NCBI GenBank assembly: GCA_902363135.1
Contig: CABIZF010000004.1
Coordinates: 182,248-246,247 of the forward strand
Origin: Lachnospiraceae bacterium
Lineage (GTDB): Bacteria; Bacillota; Clostridia; Lachnospirales; Lachnospiraceae
Length of the DNA: 64,000 nt
Direction: 5' to 3'
Shown here piece after piece: positions 36,660 through 45,281 of this stretch; within the stretch, counting starts at the first letter, position 1, and each line of letters starts with the position of its first letter. A model generated the notes under the pieces. The model was not told where the DNA came from. It saw nothing but the letters and a program-made list of their open reading frames with translations, and ran no database searches. Both the position numbers and the translations under genes were made by a program.

Positions 36660-37964
36660 TTATAACGATTCAGCACCACGGTACGCTTCATACTCCTCCC
36701 ACGTCATCTCCGGCTGAAACGCATCGCAGATGTGTTCCACCAGCCCTGTCTGCTGCAGCAGATCCACGGCGGTCGCCGCCAGAATCTTTGCAGTCTCCAG
36801 GTAGACGCGCGGCTCATCCGCGATCTGCATTGACTTGCCGTGAATGATGCCTGTGATGCCGCCGTAGCCGAACTGAATGCACGGAATAAAAGCACCGAGA
36901 TCACCGATATCCCCGGCCGCCACGCTTTTTTCGTCCTTTAGAATAGCTTCCTCCGGAACAAAAGCCAGCATATTCTGATGCGCCACCTCTGAGAGTGCAT
37001 GGCATGGGTGAAATGGCAGATAGCCCGGTGTATCCTCCACCTCGCAGGTGCCGCCGATCGCCATTGCACAATGACTGGCCGCATTTGTCAGCCGGTTGGA
37101 AAGCTGCTGCATCTGCTCCGTATTAAAAGAACGCACATATCCCTCATATACGACCCGCTCCGGGATCGAATTGACCGTCTGACCGCCTTCCGTCACGATG
37201 CCATGAAAACGATTCTTATCCTCGTCCACAAAGGTCTCCCGGAGCATCCCCGCTGCACTCTGGAACAGCGCAAATGCATTCAGAGCATTTACTCCGAGAT
37301 GCGGGAGTACCGCCGCATGTGCGCCGCGTCCATGGAAAATAAATTTCTTGTAAATGAAACCTGCCAGCGATGAATCCACTGCAAAATGGTACTTTGATTC
37401 ACCCATCGCATGCATATGCAGGCACACATCCACATCCTTCAGCACACCGTCTGCAAGCATCTGAATCTTTCCGGCCGGATACTGAATTTCGCCCTTTGCG
37501 ATCAGCTCCTTTCGAAATTCCATGTCCGTGTATTCCTCTGCCGGGGTAAAAAACAGGCTGACCATCCCGCCATCGGCTACCGCTCCGCTGTCCTTTAATG
37601 CCAGCAGCGCCGCCACTGCAATCGCACACTGGCTGCTGTGTCCGCAGCTGTGCGCTGCCTCCTGATCTGCATGGTTTGCCATCGGATGCCCCGGCGTCGG
37701 AATCGCATCCATCTCCGCGATCAGTGCTATATGCGGATGTCCTGACCCGATCGATACCTGAAATCCGGTCCGGGCATATTCCTGCTGTACCGTAAAGCCT
37801 TCCTTTTTCAGAAATTCCAGCAGTAGCTTCTTTGTCTCAAACTCCTTAAATCCAAGCTCCGGGTGAGCGAACAAGGCGCGTCCCAGCTCAAAAATGGCAT
37901 CCGCCCGGCCGTCAATTGAGGAAAAGCACTGCTGCTTGATATCTGAAATTTTTTCTTTTTCCAC
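36660..37964 (-). CDS. M20 family amidohydrolase/peptidase (AbgB-like)
   Basis: A 434-residue protein from a GTG at 37964, which has GGGGAGG 9 bases upstream. In-frame ATG codons at 38012 and 37997 lie upstream without such a site. Zinc-binding motifs are AHSCGHSSQCAIA and the EYTDMEF region, and HPELGFKEFET is typical of the aminoacylase/aminobenzoyl-glutamate hydrolase branch. It hydrolyses an amide bond on a small substrate in the cytoplasm; the exact substrate is unclear. It follows a nucleoside hydrolase gene but a repeat B fragment lies between, so co-transcription is uncertain. Confidence 0.88.
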   Translation of the reverse strand: MEKEKISDIKQQCFSSIDGRADAIFELGRALFAHPELGFKEFETKKLLLEFLKKEGFTVQQEYARTGFQVSIGSGHPHIALIAEMDAIPTPGHPMANHADQEAAHSCGHSSQCAIAVAALLALKDSGAVADGGMVSLFFTPAEEYTDMEFRKELIAKGEIQYPAGKIQMLADGVLKDVDVCLHMHAMGESKYHFAVDSSLAGFIYKKFIFHGRGAHAAVLPHLGVNALNAFALFQSAAGMLRETFVDEDKNRFHGIVTEGGQTVNSIPERVVYEGYVRSFNTEQMQQLSNRLTNAASHCAMAIGGTCEVEDTPGYLPFHPCHALSEVAHQNMLAFVPEEAILKDEKSVAAGDIGDLGAFIPCIQFGYGGITGIIHGKSMQIADEPRVYLETAKILAATAVDLLQQTGLVEHICDAFQPEMTWEEYEAYRGAESL

Positions 37965-38058
37965 TTTAATATCCCTCCCCTTTTCCGTTCCAGTCATTTT
38001 TCTGTACTGCATATCTCTTTACGATTTCTACCTGTTCACCTGCAATCCAATGATGTTG

Positions 38059-38148
38059 GAGTCAAAAGGTATTTTGCCCCTATGATACACGGATTGCTTC
38101 GCATTTCATGCTCTCGCAATCCTAAAACACCTCAAATCCGCTCATTTA
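38059..38148. repeat. Repeat B, left-half copy
   Basis: CTATGATACACGGATTGC through CCTCAAATCCGCTCATTT is nearly identical to 16441-16506. The right half is absent. It lies between the M20 gene and the nucleoside hydrolase gene and overlaps the last codons of the latter. Confidence 0.8.
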
Positions 38149-39064
38149 AGATCTTCAGATTCTCCATAAAGTACGCATTATACGCTTCGACATCCACACA
38201 GTGTCCGAGCAGCCGCACATTTGCATGCTCCGCATCTGCATCGTCCACAATTGTCATCCCCTGTGTATATTTGCCTGCCGTCTCGATCTGTACCTTACAT
38301 GGCTTTTCCACAAAAAGCTCCGGGTGCAGCATATGCATAACCGGGACGAGATCAAAGACCGGAGACTGCGGAACGTTCCGACGACGGTTGTACAGGCTGA
38401 AAAACTGTAAAATATCATGCGCCAGATCCTGTACCTTGCCCTGGCCCTTCAATGCATCGATCATCGTGTGCGGAGTCGCGCATTCCAGACAAATCTCGAT
38501 GTCGCTCATGACGATCGGTACGCCGGACTCAAATACAAGCTTCGCCGCATGCGGATCCTCATAAATGTTAAACTCTGCACGCGGAAGGATATTTCCCGAG
38601 CTGCGGCTTCCCCCCATGAGCGTAATACATTCGATCTTTTCCTTCAGCTCCGGCCAGGTCTTCAGAAATACCGCGATGTTCGTCAGCGGAGCAAGCGCTA
38701 CGATCGTGATCTTTTCATGCTTCACTGCCATCTCATGCAGAAACTCCACTGCATGCTGATTGATCGGCTGTACTGTCGGCTCCGGTAAAGTCGGACCATC
38801 CAGCCCGCTCTCACCGTGAGCCGCCGGCTGCGGATCCGGATCGAGCACAAGCGGTGCATCATATCCGACTGCCACCTTTCCATCCTTTCCGAGTGCTGTC
38901 AACACCTGACAGAGATTACGTGTAACCTTGTCCACATAGTTATTCCCACATACGGTCGTATATCCTAAAATTTCAAGCTGTTCCGGATGTGCCAGTGCAT
39001 TCATGATTGCCATGATGTCATCATGTCCCGGATCACAGTCGAAGATGATTTTTCTTTTTTCCAT
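38132..39064 (-). CDS. Ribonucleoside/inosine-uridine-preferring nucleoside hydrolase
   Basis: A 310-residue protein. The calcium-binding N-terminal FDCDPGHDDIMAIMNAL and TTVCGNNYVDKVTRN are the hallmarks of the family, with VALAPLTNIAVFLK and EFNIYEDPHAAKLVFESG further on. It splits nucleosides into ribose and base in the cytoplasm. It lies just downstream of a nucleoside ABC transporter set, which supports a salvage role. The terminator at 39181-39211 separates it from the permease genes, so it is probably transcribed from readthrough or its own promoter. The stop codon falls in repeat B. Confidence 0.93.
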   Translation of the reverse strand: MEKRKIIFDCDPGHDDIMAIMNALAHPEQLEILGYTTVCGNNYVDKVTRNLCQVLTALGKDGKVAVGYDAPLVLDPDPQPAAHGESGLDGPTLPEPTVQPINQHAVEFLHEMAVKHEKITIVALAPLTNIAVFLKTWPELKEKIECITLMGGSRSSGNILPRAEFNIYEDPHAAKLVFESGVPIVMSDIEICLECATPHTMIDALKGQGKVQDLAHDILQFFSLYNRRRNVPQSPVFDLVPVMHMLHPELFVEKPCKVQIETAGKYTQGMTIVDDADAEHANVRLLGHCVDVEAYNAYFMENLKILNERI

Positions 39065-39104
39065 ATCTGCATTTTCTCCTTAGTCTTACTGCTTATTGCC
39101 ACTG

Positions 39105-39182
39105 CCTGTTGCGTCATTGAAGCAGGGGATTTGCTTATTGCTTTGCGCCATTGAAGCAAGGGACTTGCTTGATTCGGTTAAA
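39105..39182. repeat. Repeat C copies
   Basis: Two partial units in tandem: CATTGAAGCAGGGGATTTGC (near 39115) and CATTGAAGCAAGGGACTTGC followed by TTGATTCGGTTAAAA (39150-39184). They lie between the nucleoside hydrolase and permease genes. Confidence 0.7.
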
Positions 39183-39211
39183 AAGGCCGCTGCATTGCTG
39201 CAGCAGCCTTT
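39181..39211 (-). terminator. Intrinsic terminator after the permease genes
   Basis: On the minus strand, AAAGGCTGCTGCAGC/GCAGCGGCCTTTTT forms a stem with a T tract about 10 bases after the permease stop. Confidence 0.75.
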
Positions 39212-39219
39212 CTGTAATC

Positions 39220-40125
39220 TTATCTTGCACGTCTTTTTCTGTATTCTTTAATGGAAAGTCCGATCAGACCAATCAATACGCATACATATGGAATCGTATT
39301 GATCAGGTCAGACGGCAGGGCGGTAAGGGCCAGCTTGCTGACGATACCCTGTGCGATAGCAAATACTCCGGTCGTCAAGGTGACTATGAGGAAGTTGCCG
39401 CCGCCTACTGCCTGTGCCGCAATACCGATCCATCCACGAGACGCGGTCATGTTGTTTGAAAAGATGGACAGATATCCCATCGAGAGGTATGCACCGCCGA
39501 GTGCGGCAAAGATACCCGACATGATAACCGCAATCAGACGGACGCGGTCTACCTTGATACCGACGGAATCTGCCGCATGTGCATCCAGCCCACAGGCCTG
39601 CATATGAAGACCGAACGGCGTGCGATATACGAGGATCGCAAGCAATATTGCAAGAATGATGCACACATAGGTCAGTAAATAATGACCGGAAAGAATCGTA
39701 CCGAGTACCGGGATATCCTTGATAAATGGAATATCTACCGTCGGAAGCACCTTGGACGGAAGGTTCGCTGTCGTTCCCTTTGATCCGGTCCATACAAGCA
39801 GAAGCCATACGCTGAAATCCGTCGCAAACAGGTTCAGCGCGATACCGATCATGATCGGGTCTGCCTTCATCTTCATCGTAAAAAATGCAAGTACAAGCGC
39901 GAGTACTACACCGACTCCGATCACTCCAAGGAGTCCAAGCCATGCGCTGCTGAATAATGCACTGAAATATACGCCGAACAGCGCACCGAACAGCATAATA
40001 CCCTCAACTGCAATGTTCGGGATGCCTGCAAGTGCCGCCACATAAGCGGACATGGAACAGAACATCAGCGGTGTACCCACACGAATTACCAGCGCCACAA
40101 AATCCGCTGTAAAGAATGAGCTCAT
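39220..40125 (-). CDS. Nucleoside ABC transporter permease (NupQ/YufQ type)
   Basis: A 301-residue inner membrane permease with about 8-9 hydrophobic helices. AALAGIPNIAVEGIMLFGALFGV and GGAYLSMGYLSIFSNNMTASRGWIGIAA match the branched-chain/simple-sugar permease superfamily in its nucleoside subgroup. Its start overlaps the previous permease stop (ATGA, 40122-40125). It forms the second half of the transport channel. Confidence 0.9.
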   Translation of the reverse strand: MSSFFTADFVALVIRVGTPLMFCSMSAYVAALAGIPNIAVEGIMLFGALFGVYFSALFSSAWLGLLGVIGVGVVLALVLAFFTMKMKADPIMIGIALNLFATDFSVWLLLVWTGSKGTTANLPSKVLPTVDIPFIKDIPVLGTILSGHYLLTYVCIILAILLAILVYRTPFGLHMQACGLDAHAADSVGIKVDRVRLIAVIMSGIFAALGGAYLSMGYLSIFSNNMTASRGWIGIAAQAVGGGNFLIVTLTTGVFAIAQGIVSKLALTALPSDLINTIPYVCVLIGLIGLSIKEYRKRRAR

Positions 40126-41237
40126 ATCTTCTCCTCCTTTAACAATTGTCTCTCTCTCCAGCCTCTTAAGAAGTACTGAGAAGAAATCAGCAGCGTCAGA
40201 ATTACCTCAACGACAGATACCAGCTTGATATCAATGACCGGTGAACTGTTCGCCAGCAGCTGTGCAGACGCTCTCAAGTAGCTGATACCGAATGCGGCAA
40301 CTGCCACACCGATCGGATGGTTTTTACCGAGCATTGCCATCAGCGCACCGGTAAACCCAAGTCCCGGAAGCTGTGCCCAGGTGAAGCTCTGGTATACGCC
40401 GAGCAGCTCTACGGCTGAACCCATACCACCGATGAAGCCTGCCAGAAAATGTACAACCATGAACAGCCCGAACGCACCCATTCCGGAGTAGCGTGCAAAG
40501 TTCTGGTTCAGTCCGGTAATGCGGATTGCATAGCCAATCTTTGTCTTAAACAGAAGAATGTACACAAACACTACCATGATCAATACCAGGATAATACCAC
40601 TATGTACCTGCGTCTTCGGAATGATCGTTGTCAGACGCGCACTCTGTACGAACGGCGCAGATGACGTACCGGTAACACCGGTCGTCGCCAGATATGTCTT
40701 GATGATCCAGAATCCGATACCAAACAGGATATTGTTCATCATCAGGGAGATAACCATCTCATCTGCCTGGAATTTTGCCTTTAAGATACCCGGAAGCAGT
40801 GCGATGACACCGCCGCAGAGTCCTGCAGCAATAATGCAGATCGCAGAGTCGATAAATGCATTTCCGGTCAGACGCGTCTCAGAGACCGCAAAATAGGTAC
40901 ATGCCACACCTGCAAAGTAGAAAATACCCTCCGTACTCAGGTTGAACAATCCGGTGCGGAAATACAGCAGTGTTGCAAGTCCTGCAAAGGTCAGCGGCAC
41001 CATTTTGACAAGTACATAACCAAAGTAGAACAGATTCTTGCACGGATACGTCATCAGTGCGATAAACGTCGTCCATGCATTGCCAAGGCGCTGTGGAAGA
41101 GAATCTCCCTCAATTACCACGCATAATACAATAAACGTAACAACCAGCGCAATCAGGATCGAAACGATAATCCGCAGTGCCTCAAACGGCGCCTCGTCTG
41201 TGATCCGGAAGCGCTTTTTCTGTTTCTCAGTCGTCAT
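40122..41237 (-). CDS. Nucleoside ABC transporter permease (NupP/YufP type)
   Basis: A 371-residue permease with a basic cytoplasmic N-terminus and about 9 helices. FRTGLFNLSTEGIFYFAGV and GGMGSAVELLGVYQSFTWAQLPGLGFTGALMAM belong to the BPD_transp_2 family. The start at 41237 follows GGAGG with 6-base spacing and overlaps the ATPase gene by 11 bases. It pairs with the 301-residue permease. Confidence 0.9.
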   Translation of the reverse strand: MTTEKQKKRFRITDEAPFEALRIIVSILIALVVTFIVLCVVIEGDSLPQRLGNAWTTFIALMTYPCKNLFYFGYVLVKMVPLTFAGLATLLYFRTGLFNLSTEGIFYFAGVACTYFAVSETRLTGNAFIDSAICIIAAGLCGGVIALLPGILKAKFQADEMVISLMMNNILFGIGFWIIKTYLATTGVTGTSSAPFVQSARLTTIIPKTQVHSGIILVLIMVVFVYILLFKTKIGYAIRITGLNQNFARYSGMGAFGLFMVVHFLAGFIGGMGSAVELLGVYQSFTWAQLPGLGFTGALMAMLGKNHPIGVAVAAFGISYLRASAQLLANSSPVIDIKLVSVVEVILTLLISSQYFLRGWRERQLLKEEKI

Positions 41238-42786
41238 AGCTAGCCTCCCTGATTTCTTTTTCACTCTGATGCTCCACGCCGAGCATGTAAAGTCCGAGCT
41301 GACTCTCGGTCACACCCTTCAGCGACGGGAAGTATGCAACAATTTCACCCTCATACATAACTATCAGACGGTCGGAGAGCTTCAATACCTCATTCAGATC
41401 CGCGCTGACAAGCAGTACAGCTGCTCCGCTGTTCCGCATGTCGATCAGCTGATGATGAATGTACGCCGCACTTCCGATATCAATACCACGGGTCGGCTGC
41501 TCCGCAATCATCAGCTTCGGCTTGTTGTTCCACTCACGTGCGACAACAACCTTCTGAATATTTCCTCCGGAAAGCGCGCTCACCTTTTCCTTTTCCGACT
41601 GCGTCTTAATGCTAAAACGCTCAATCAGCTCCTGAGACTCTTCACGGATCACATTCTGCTTCAGAAAAATTTTCCCGGAATATTTTGGCTGCTCATAGCA
41701 GGTCGAGATCAGGTTGTCCTGGATGCTTGCAGCCGGAGCACTTCCATCGATCATACGATCCTCCGGGATGTAAGACATACCGGCATCACGCTTCTGTGCG
41801 ATATTCATTCCCTGAATCTCAGTACCGGCCAGCTTTACCGTACCATCCTGGAACGGAATCAGTCCGGTGATCGCCTTGATCAGCTGCTCCTGTCCATTTC
41901 CCTGTACGCCTGCCACACCGAGGATCTCGCCGCCACGGATTGAAAAGTTCACCTTATCAACCTTCGTCACGCCATGCTCACTGTAATGCAGATCCTTTAC
42001 ATCAAGGATCAGCTCCGGATTCTCGACCGGATGCTTGAACTCATCGTAGGAGTCCTCCAGCTTCGAACCGATGATCAGCTCGGTCAGGCGATCCATCGTA
42101 ATGTCCTTCGCATCGTAAGTACCCTTTGTCTCACCGAGACGGATAACCGTGATACGGTCACTGATCTGCATGACTTCATTCAGTTTATGGGAGATAAATA
42201 CGATCGTATGTCCCATCTCACGGAACTTCTCCAGCTGTTCAAACAGCGCCTCGGTCTCCTGCGGAGTCAGCACGGCCGTCGGCTCATCGAGAATGATGAC
42301 CTCCGCATTCCGGTAAAGCGTCTTTAATATCTCTACCTTCTGCTTTTCACTGACCGTCAGACTAGAAACCTTTCTTGTCACGTCAATGTCAAAATTATAT
42401 TTATGCGCCAGCTCCTGAGTCTTGCGCACCGCTTCCTTCTTATCAATAAAGATGGATCTGGTCGGCTCTGCGCCCATAACGATATTCTGTGCCACCGTAA
42501 AGGACGGAATCAGCATAAAGTGCTGATGCACCATTCCGATTCCGTTGTTGATCGCCTCCATAGAGCCCTGATAATTGATCTCTTCGCCCTTGTAATAAAT
42601 CTTACCGGACGTCTGCTTTTCAATCGCAAAAATAATTTTCATCAGAGTCGACTTTCCCGCACCATTCTCACCGACGATGGAATGAATCTCACCTTTTCGC
42701 AGTTCGATATTGATATTGCGGTTCGCCACTGTGCCGTTCGGATAAATCTTGGTAATATCCTCCAGCTTTAAAATGGTATCACTCAT
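41227..42786 (-). CDS. Nucleoside ABC transporter ATPase with two ABC domains
   Basis: A 519-residue protein with two ABC cassettes. The first has GENGAGKSTLMK near residue 38, LTVSEKQKVEIL and VIILDEPTAVLTPQE. The second has a degenerate Walker A (GVQGNGQEQLIKAITG near 293), signature LSGGNIQKVVVARE and LMIAEQPTRGIDIGS. This layout is typical of simple-sugar and nucleoside importers. It powers uptake through the two permeases encoded downstream. Confidence 0.93.
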   Translation of the reverse strand: MSDTILKLEDITKIYPNGTVANRNINIELRKGEIHSIVGENGAGKSTLMKIIFAIEKQTSGKIYYKGEEINYQGSMEAINNGIGMVHQHFMLIPSFTVAQNIVMGAEPTRSIFIDKKEAVRKTQELAHKYNFDIDVTRKVSSLTVSEKQKVEILKTLYRNAEVIILDEPTAVLTPQETEALFEQLEKFREMGHTIVFISHKLNEVMQISDRITVIRLGETKGTYDAKDITMDRLTELIIGSKLEDSYDEFKHPVENPELILDVKDLHYSEHGVTKVDKVNFSIRGGEILGVAGVQGNGQEQLIKAITGLIPFQDGTVKLAGTEIQGMNIAQKRDAGMSYIPEDRMIDGSAPAASIQDNLISTCYEQPKYSGKIFLKQNVIREESQELIERFSIKTQSEKEKVSALSGGNIQKVVVAREWNNKPKLMIAEQPTRGIDIGSAAYIHHQLIDMRNSGAAVLLVSADLNEVLKLSDRLIVMYEGEIVAYFPSLKGVTESQLGLYMLGVEHQSEKEIREASYDD

Positions 42787-42818
42787 GTCATTCCCTCACA
42801 TATCATGAAAGTTTACAA

Positions 42819-42853
42819 AGAATGCTCCATCTTTTGGAAAGACAGAGCATTCT
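42819..42853 (-). terminator. Hairpin between binding-protein and ATPase genes (probable attenuator)
   Basis: AGAATGCTC and GAGCATTCT form a 9-bp stem on the minus strand followed by TTTG. It lies between the secreted binding protein and the rest of the operon and probably reduces readthrough, giving more binding protein. Confidence 0.55.
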
Positions 42854-42890
42854 ACTTTGCTTATGACCGTATCAATCGTAATGACCGGTT

Positions 42891-43949
42891 TTATTTAGCA
42901 GTCATCTCAAGGTAAGTATCATATGCTGTAGCGTCGGTCAGCTGGTCAACTACCTTTGTCTCACCGCTCTTTACCTTATCAGCAAGCTCTTTTACCTTTG
43001 CAAGCTCTTCCTCAGTCATGTTCTCCTTGTAGTAATCATTCTCTGCAAGGCCAACTCCGCCGTCTGCATAGGTAAGGATCTCCTGCTGACCATACGGTGC
43101 AGTACCATCAAGCATCTTCCCGATACTGTTTTTGATTGCGACATCACAGTTCTTAACAGAAGAGGTCAGGATTGTCTTTGCAAGATCCGGCTGCTCGGAG
43201 AGAGACGCATACTGGTCTGTATCAACACCGATTGCCCATACGCCATCTGCTGCCGCAACTGCCTCGAACATACCGTTTCCGGCACCGCCTGCTGCATGAT
43301 ACAGCACGTCAGCACCCTCGTTGATCATGTTCGTTGCCAGCTCTTTTGCAACACCGGTATCCTGGAAGTTTCCAACGAAACCTGTAATGCACTTGATATC
43401 CGGATTTGCATCATGTGCGCCCTGCATAAAGCCTGCAAGGAACTGTCTGATACCATCGTTATCCATTCCGCCGATCGCACCTACGATGCCGCTCTGAGAC
43501 TTCACACCTGCTACAATACCTGCAAGATAACCAACCTCGTTGGATGCATATGTAACTGCATATACATTGTCCTTCTTGTTTGCCTCTACGTCAGAGTAGT
43601 CAAAGTTCAGAAACTTGATATCCGGGTAGTCAGCTGCTACAGTAAGCATAGCACTTTCATACTGGAAGTTACCGGAGATGATGATGTCATATCCCTCTGC
43701 AGCTGCCTGACGGTTTGCTGCCTCCCAGCCAGCTGCATCGGTTCCCATCTCGATGAGCTGTGTCTGAACTGCATCGCCGTACTCTTCATTAACCAGATCC
43801 AGCCCTCGTGCGGTAACATCAAAATAAGACTGGTCTCCGATGTACGGGAGCAACAAAGCGATTCTGGTCGGATCTTCCTCAGCGAAAGCAGATGCGCCAA
43901 GTGCCAGAGTCATGCCTGCTGCCATAAGAAATGCAATTGCTTTTTTCAT
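42891..43949 (-). CDS. BMP family nucleoside-binding protein
   Basis: A 352-residue protein with a signal peptide (about 1-23) and a BMP/PnrA-like two-lobe domain: RIALLLPYIGDQSYFDVTARGLDLVNEEYG, GNFQYESAMLTVAADYPDIKFLNFD, GAIGGMDNDGIRQFLAGFMQGA and GVWAIGVDTDQ. It binds nucleosides outside the membrane for the downstream ATPase and permeases. Unusually, no cysteine follows the signal peptide (ALGASAFAEED), so lipid anchoring is not predicted, whereas most Gram-positive members are lipoproteins. The promoter at 44001-44029 drives it. Confidence 0.92.
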   Translation of the reverse strand: MKKAIAFLMAAGMTLALGASAFAEEDPTRIALLLPYIGDQSYFDVTARGLDLVNEEYGDAVQTQLIEMGTDAAGWEAANRQAAAEGYDIIISGNFQYESAMLTVAADYPDIKFLNFDYSDVEANKKDNVYAVTYASNEVGYLAGIVAGVKSQSGIVGAIGGMDNDGIRQFLAGFMQGAHDANPDIKCITGFVGNFQDTGVAKELATNMINEGADVLYHAAGGAGNGMFEAVAAADGVWAIGVDTDQYASLSEQPDLAKTILTSSVKNCDVAIKNSIGKMLDGTAPYGQQEILTYADGGVGLAENDYYKENMTEEELAKVKELADKVKSGETKVVDQLTDATAYDTYLEMTAK

Positions 43950-44000
43950 TGTGTTCTTCCTCCTAAAATTGTAAAGGTTTGTTAACGTTTTCTAAACTTC

Positions 44001-44029
44001 ATTAAAGCATAATTCAGAAGCAAAGTCAA
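44001..44029 (-). promoter_or_regulatory. SigA-like promoter of the nucleoside transporter operon
   Basis: On the minus strand, TTGACT (44024-44029) and TTTAAT (44001-44006) have a 17-base spacer. Confidence 0.65.
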
Positions 44030-44082
44030 TGCGATATTTATCCGGTAAAACGAAATATGTCGATTTACCTTTTCTCCGTCGG

Positions 44083-44274
44083 GTAAAGCGGACATTCGCA
44101 ATCCATCCCTGCAGCTCTGCTGGCAGGGCCTAGCTTCGCTACTTGCTCATGAACGCAGTCGCTTCGCGATCTGTCAGTGGGAGCTTTCAACTCCCACTGA
44201 CATAAGCATCCCCCTCACCAGCCGCTTAGTGCTCCGCGCACTTGAAGCGGGGGAATGCTTATCTGCGTTCAAAA
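44083..44274. repeat. Repeat A, copy 2 (full length with a small insert)
   Basis: Same element as 6868-7029, with an added CCCTGCAGCTCTGCTGGCAGGG hairpin-like insert after the first arm. The last codons and stop (44259-44261) of the GTPase gene lie within its right end. Confidence 0.85.
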
Positions 44275-45206
44275 TATGCCGCTATCCGTGTCCGATCCAG
44301 GTGCTCACCGATCACAATCAGCACTTCCTGTCCCCTTTTGATCGGCTGCACACTCTGCCGGCAACGCGTCATATTAAGCTCCTTCCAAGCGTCAGCCCTA
44401 TCCTTGAAAAATCCTTTTACCCGAAAGACCGTCCCGCATGCATTATTAGAAAATATCTCCTGTACTGCCTGCAAAAGAGCCTTTTCGTCCATTCCGAGAT
44501 TCATAAAAAACAGTGATTCGAACCCGCCGTGTTCACTATAATCCTGTTTCACATAGCTGGCGTGCTCATAGCCTGCAGACGCAATTTCTTCAAAGTCTGC
44601 ATCCGTAAGCTCCTCCCAGTTCTTCCTCACGACATGCTCAAGCTCCAGTCTCCGGCTGCATTTTGCATGCTCAAGCGCCCGATTCAAATGCGCGACCGCA
44701 TTCTGCTGCTCTTCTTCGGATGCCTCCTGCGTACGGCTCATCACGATACAGCCTGCCGAAGCAGCCTCAGAAGCCAGCACATAATTTGCCTCCGGTGAAA
44801 GGATATCCTCCAGACGCGCATCCACGATCGCAAGCACGCTTCCAATCTCATACCACTGATCCAGCGGCTCCTCCTGCAGGGTATCAAAAAATTCGTCCAT
44901 ATCAAAGACACCGGACGGTTCCACGAGAATCCGGTCATAGCCGCACATGCCCATGGAGATCAGCTTTGTCTTGAAACGTCTCCTGTGCGCATCTGAATCC
45001 TGACAGCAGCCGCCGGATACCATCTCCAGCTCGCAATGCTCTCCCTCGAGCTCCTGCAGCAGCATCATATCCACATTGATCGCGCCGTAATCATTTTCGA
45101 GTATGCCGATGTTGCAGCCCTGTCGTATCAGATAATCAGCATACTTCTTGATAAAAGTCGTCTTGCCGGATCCGAGGAAGCCGGTAATGAGATCTATTTT
45201 TACCAT
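44259..45206 (-). CDS. G3E family P-loop GTPase (CobW/YjiA-like)
   Basis: A 315-residue protein with Walker A GFLGSGKTT at residues 9-17. The metal-binding CxCC motif of CobW proteins is replaced by SGGCCQD near residue 65, with only the adjacent cysteines kept. DRILVEPSGVFDM serves as the switch region. The usual NKxD is absent; MSRTQEAS is in its place. The family inserts or traffics metals such as zinc, cobalt or nickel. This degenerate member may have another role. The C-terminal end reads into repeat A, so the last residues may not be ancestral. Confidence 0.85.
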   Translation of the reverse strand: MVKIDLITGFLGSGKTTFIKKYADYLIRQGCNIGILENDYGAINVDMMLLQELEGEHCELEMVSGGCCQDSDAHRRRFKTKLISMGMCGYDRILVEPSGVFDMDEFFDTLQEEPLDQWYEIGSVLAIVDARLEDILSPEANYVLASEAASAGCIVMSRTQEASEEEQQNAVAHLNRALEHAKCSRRLELEHVVRKNWEELTDADFEEIASAGYEHASYVKQDYSEHGGFESLFFMNLGMDEKALLQAVQEIFSNNACGTVFRVKGFFKDRADAWKELNMTRCRQSVQPIKRGQEVLIVIGEHLDRTRIAAYFERR

Positions 45207-45281
45207 TTATGTCCTTTCCTTTCTGAGCTTATCATTTGTGACTTTCATCTGTTCCCATCCCATGGCCTGTGCAGCTCAGGC

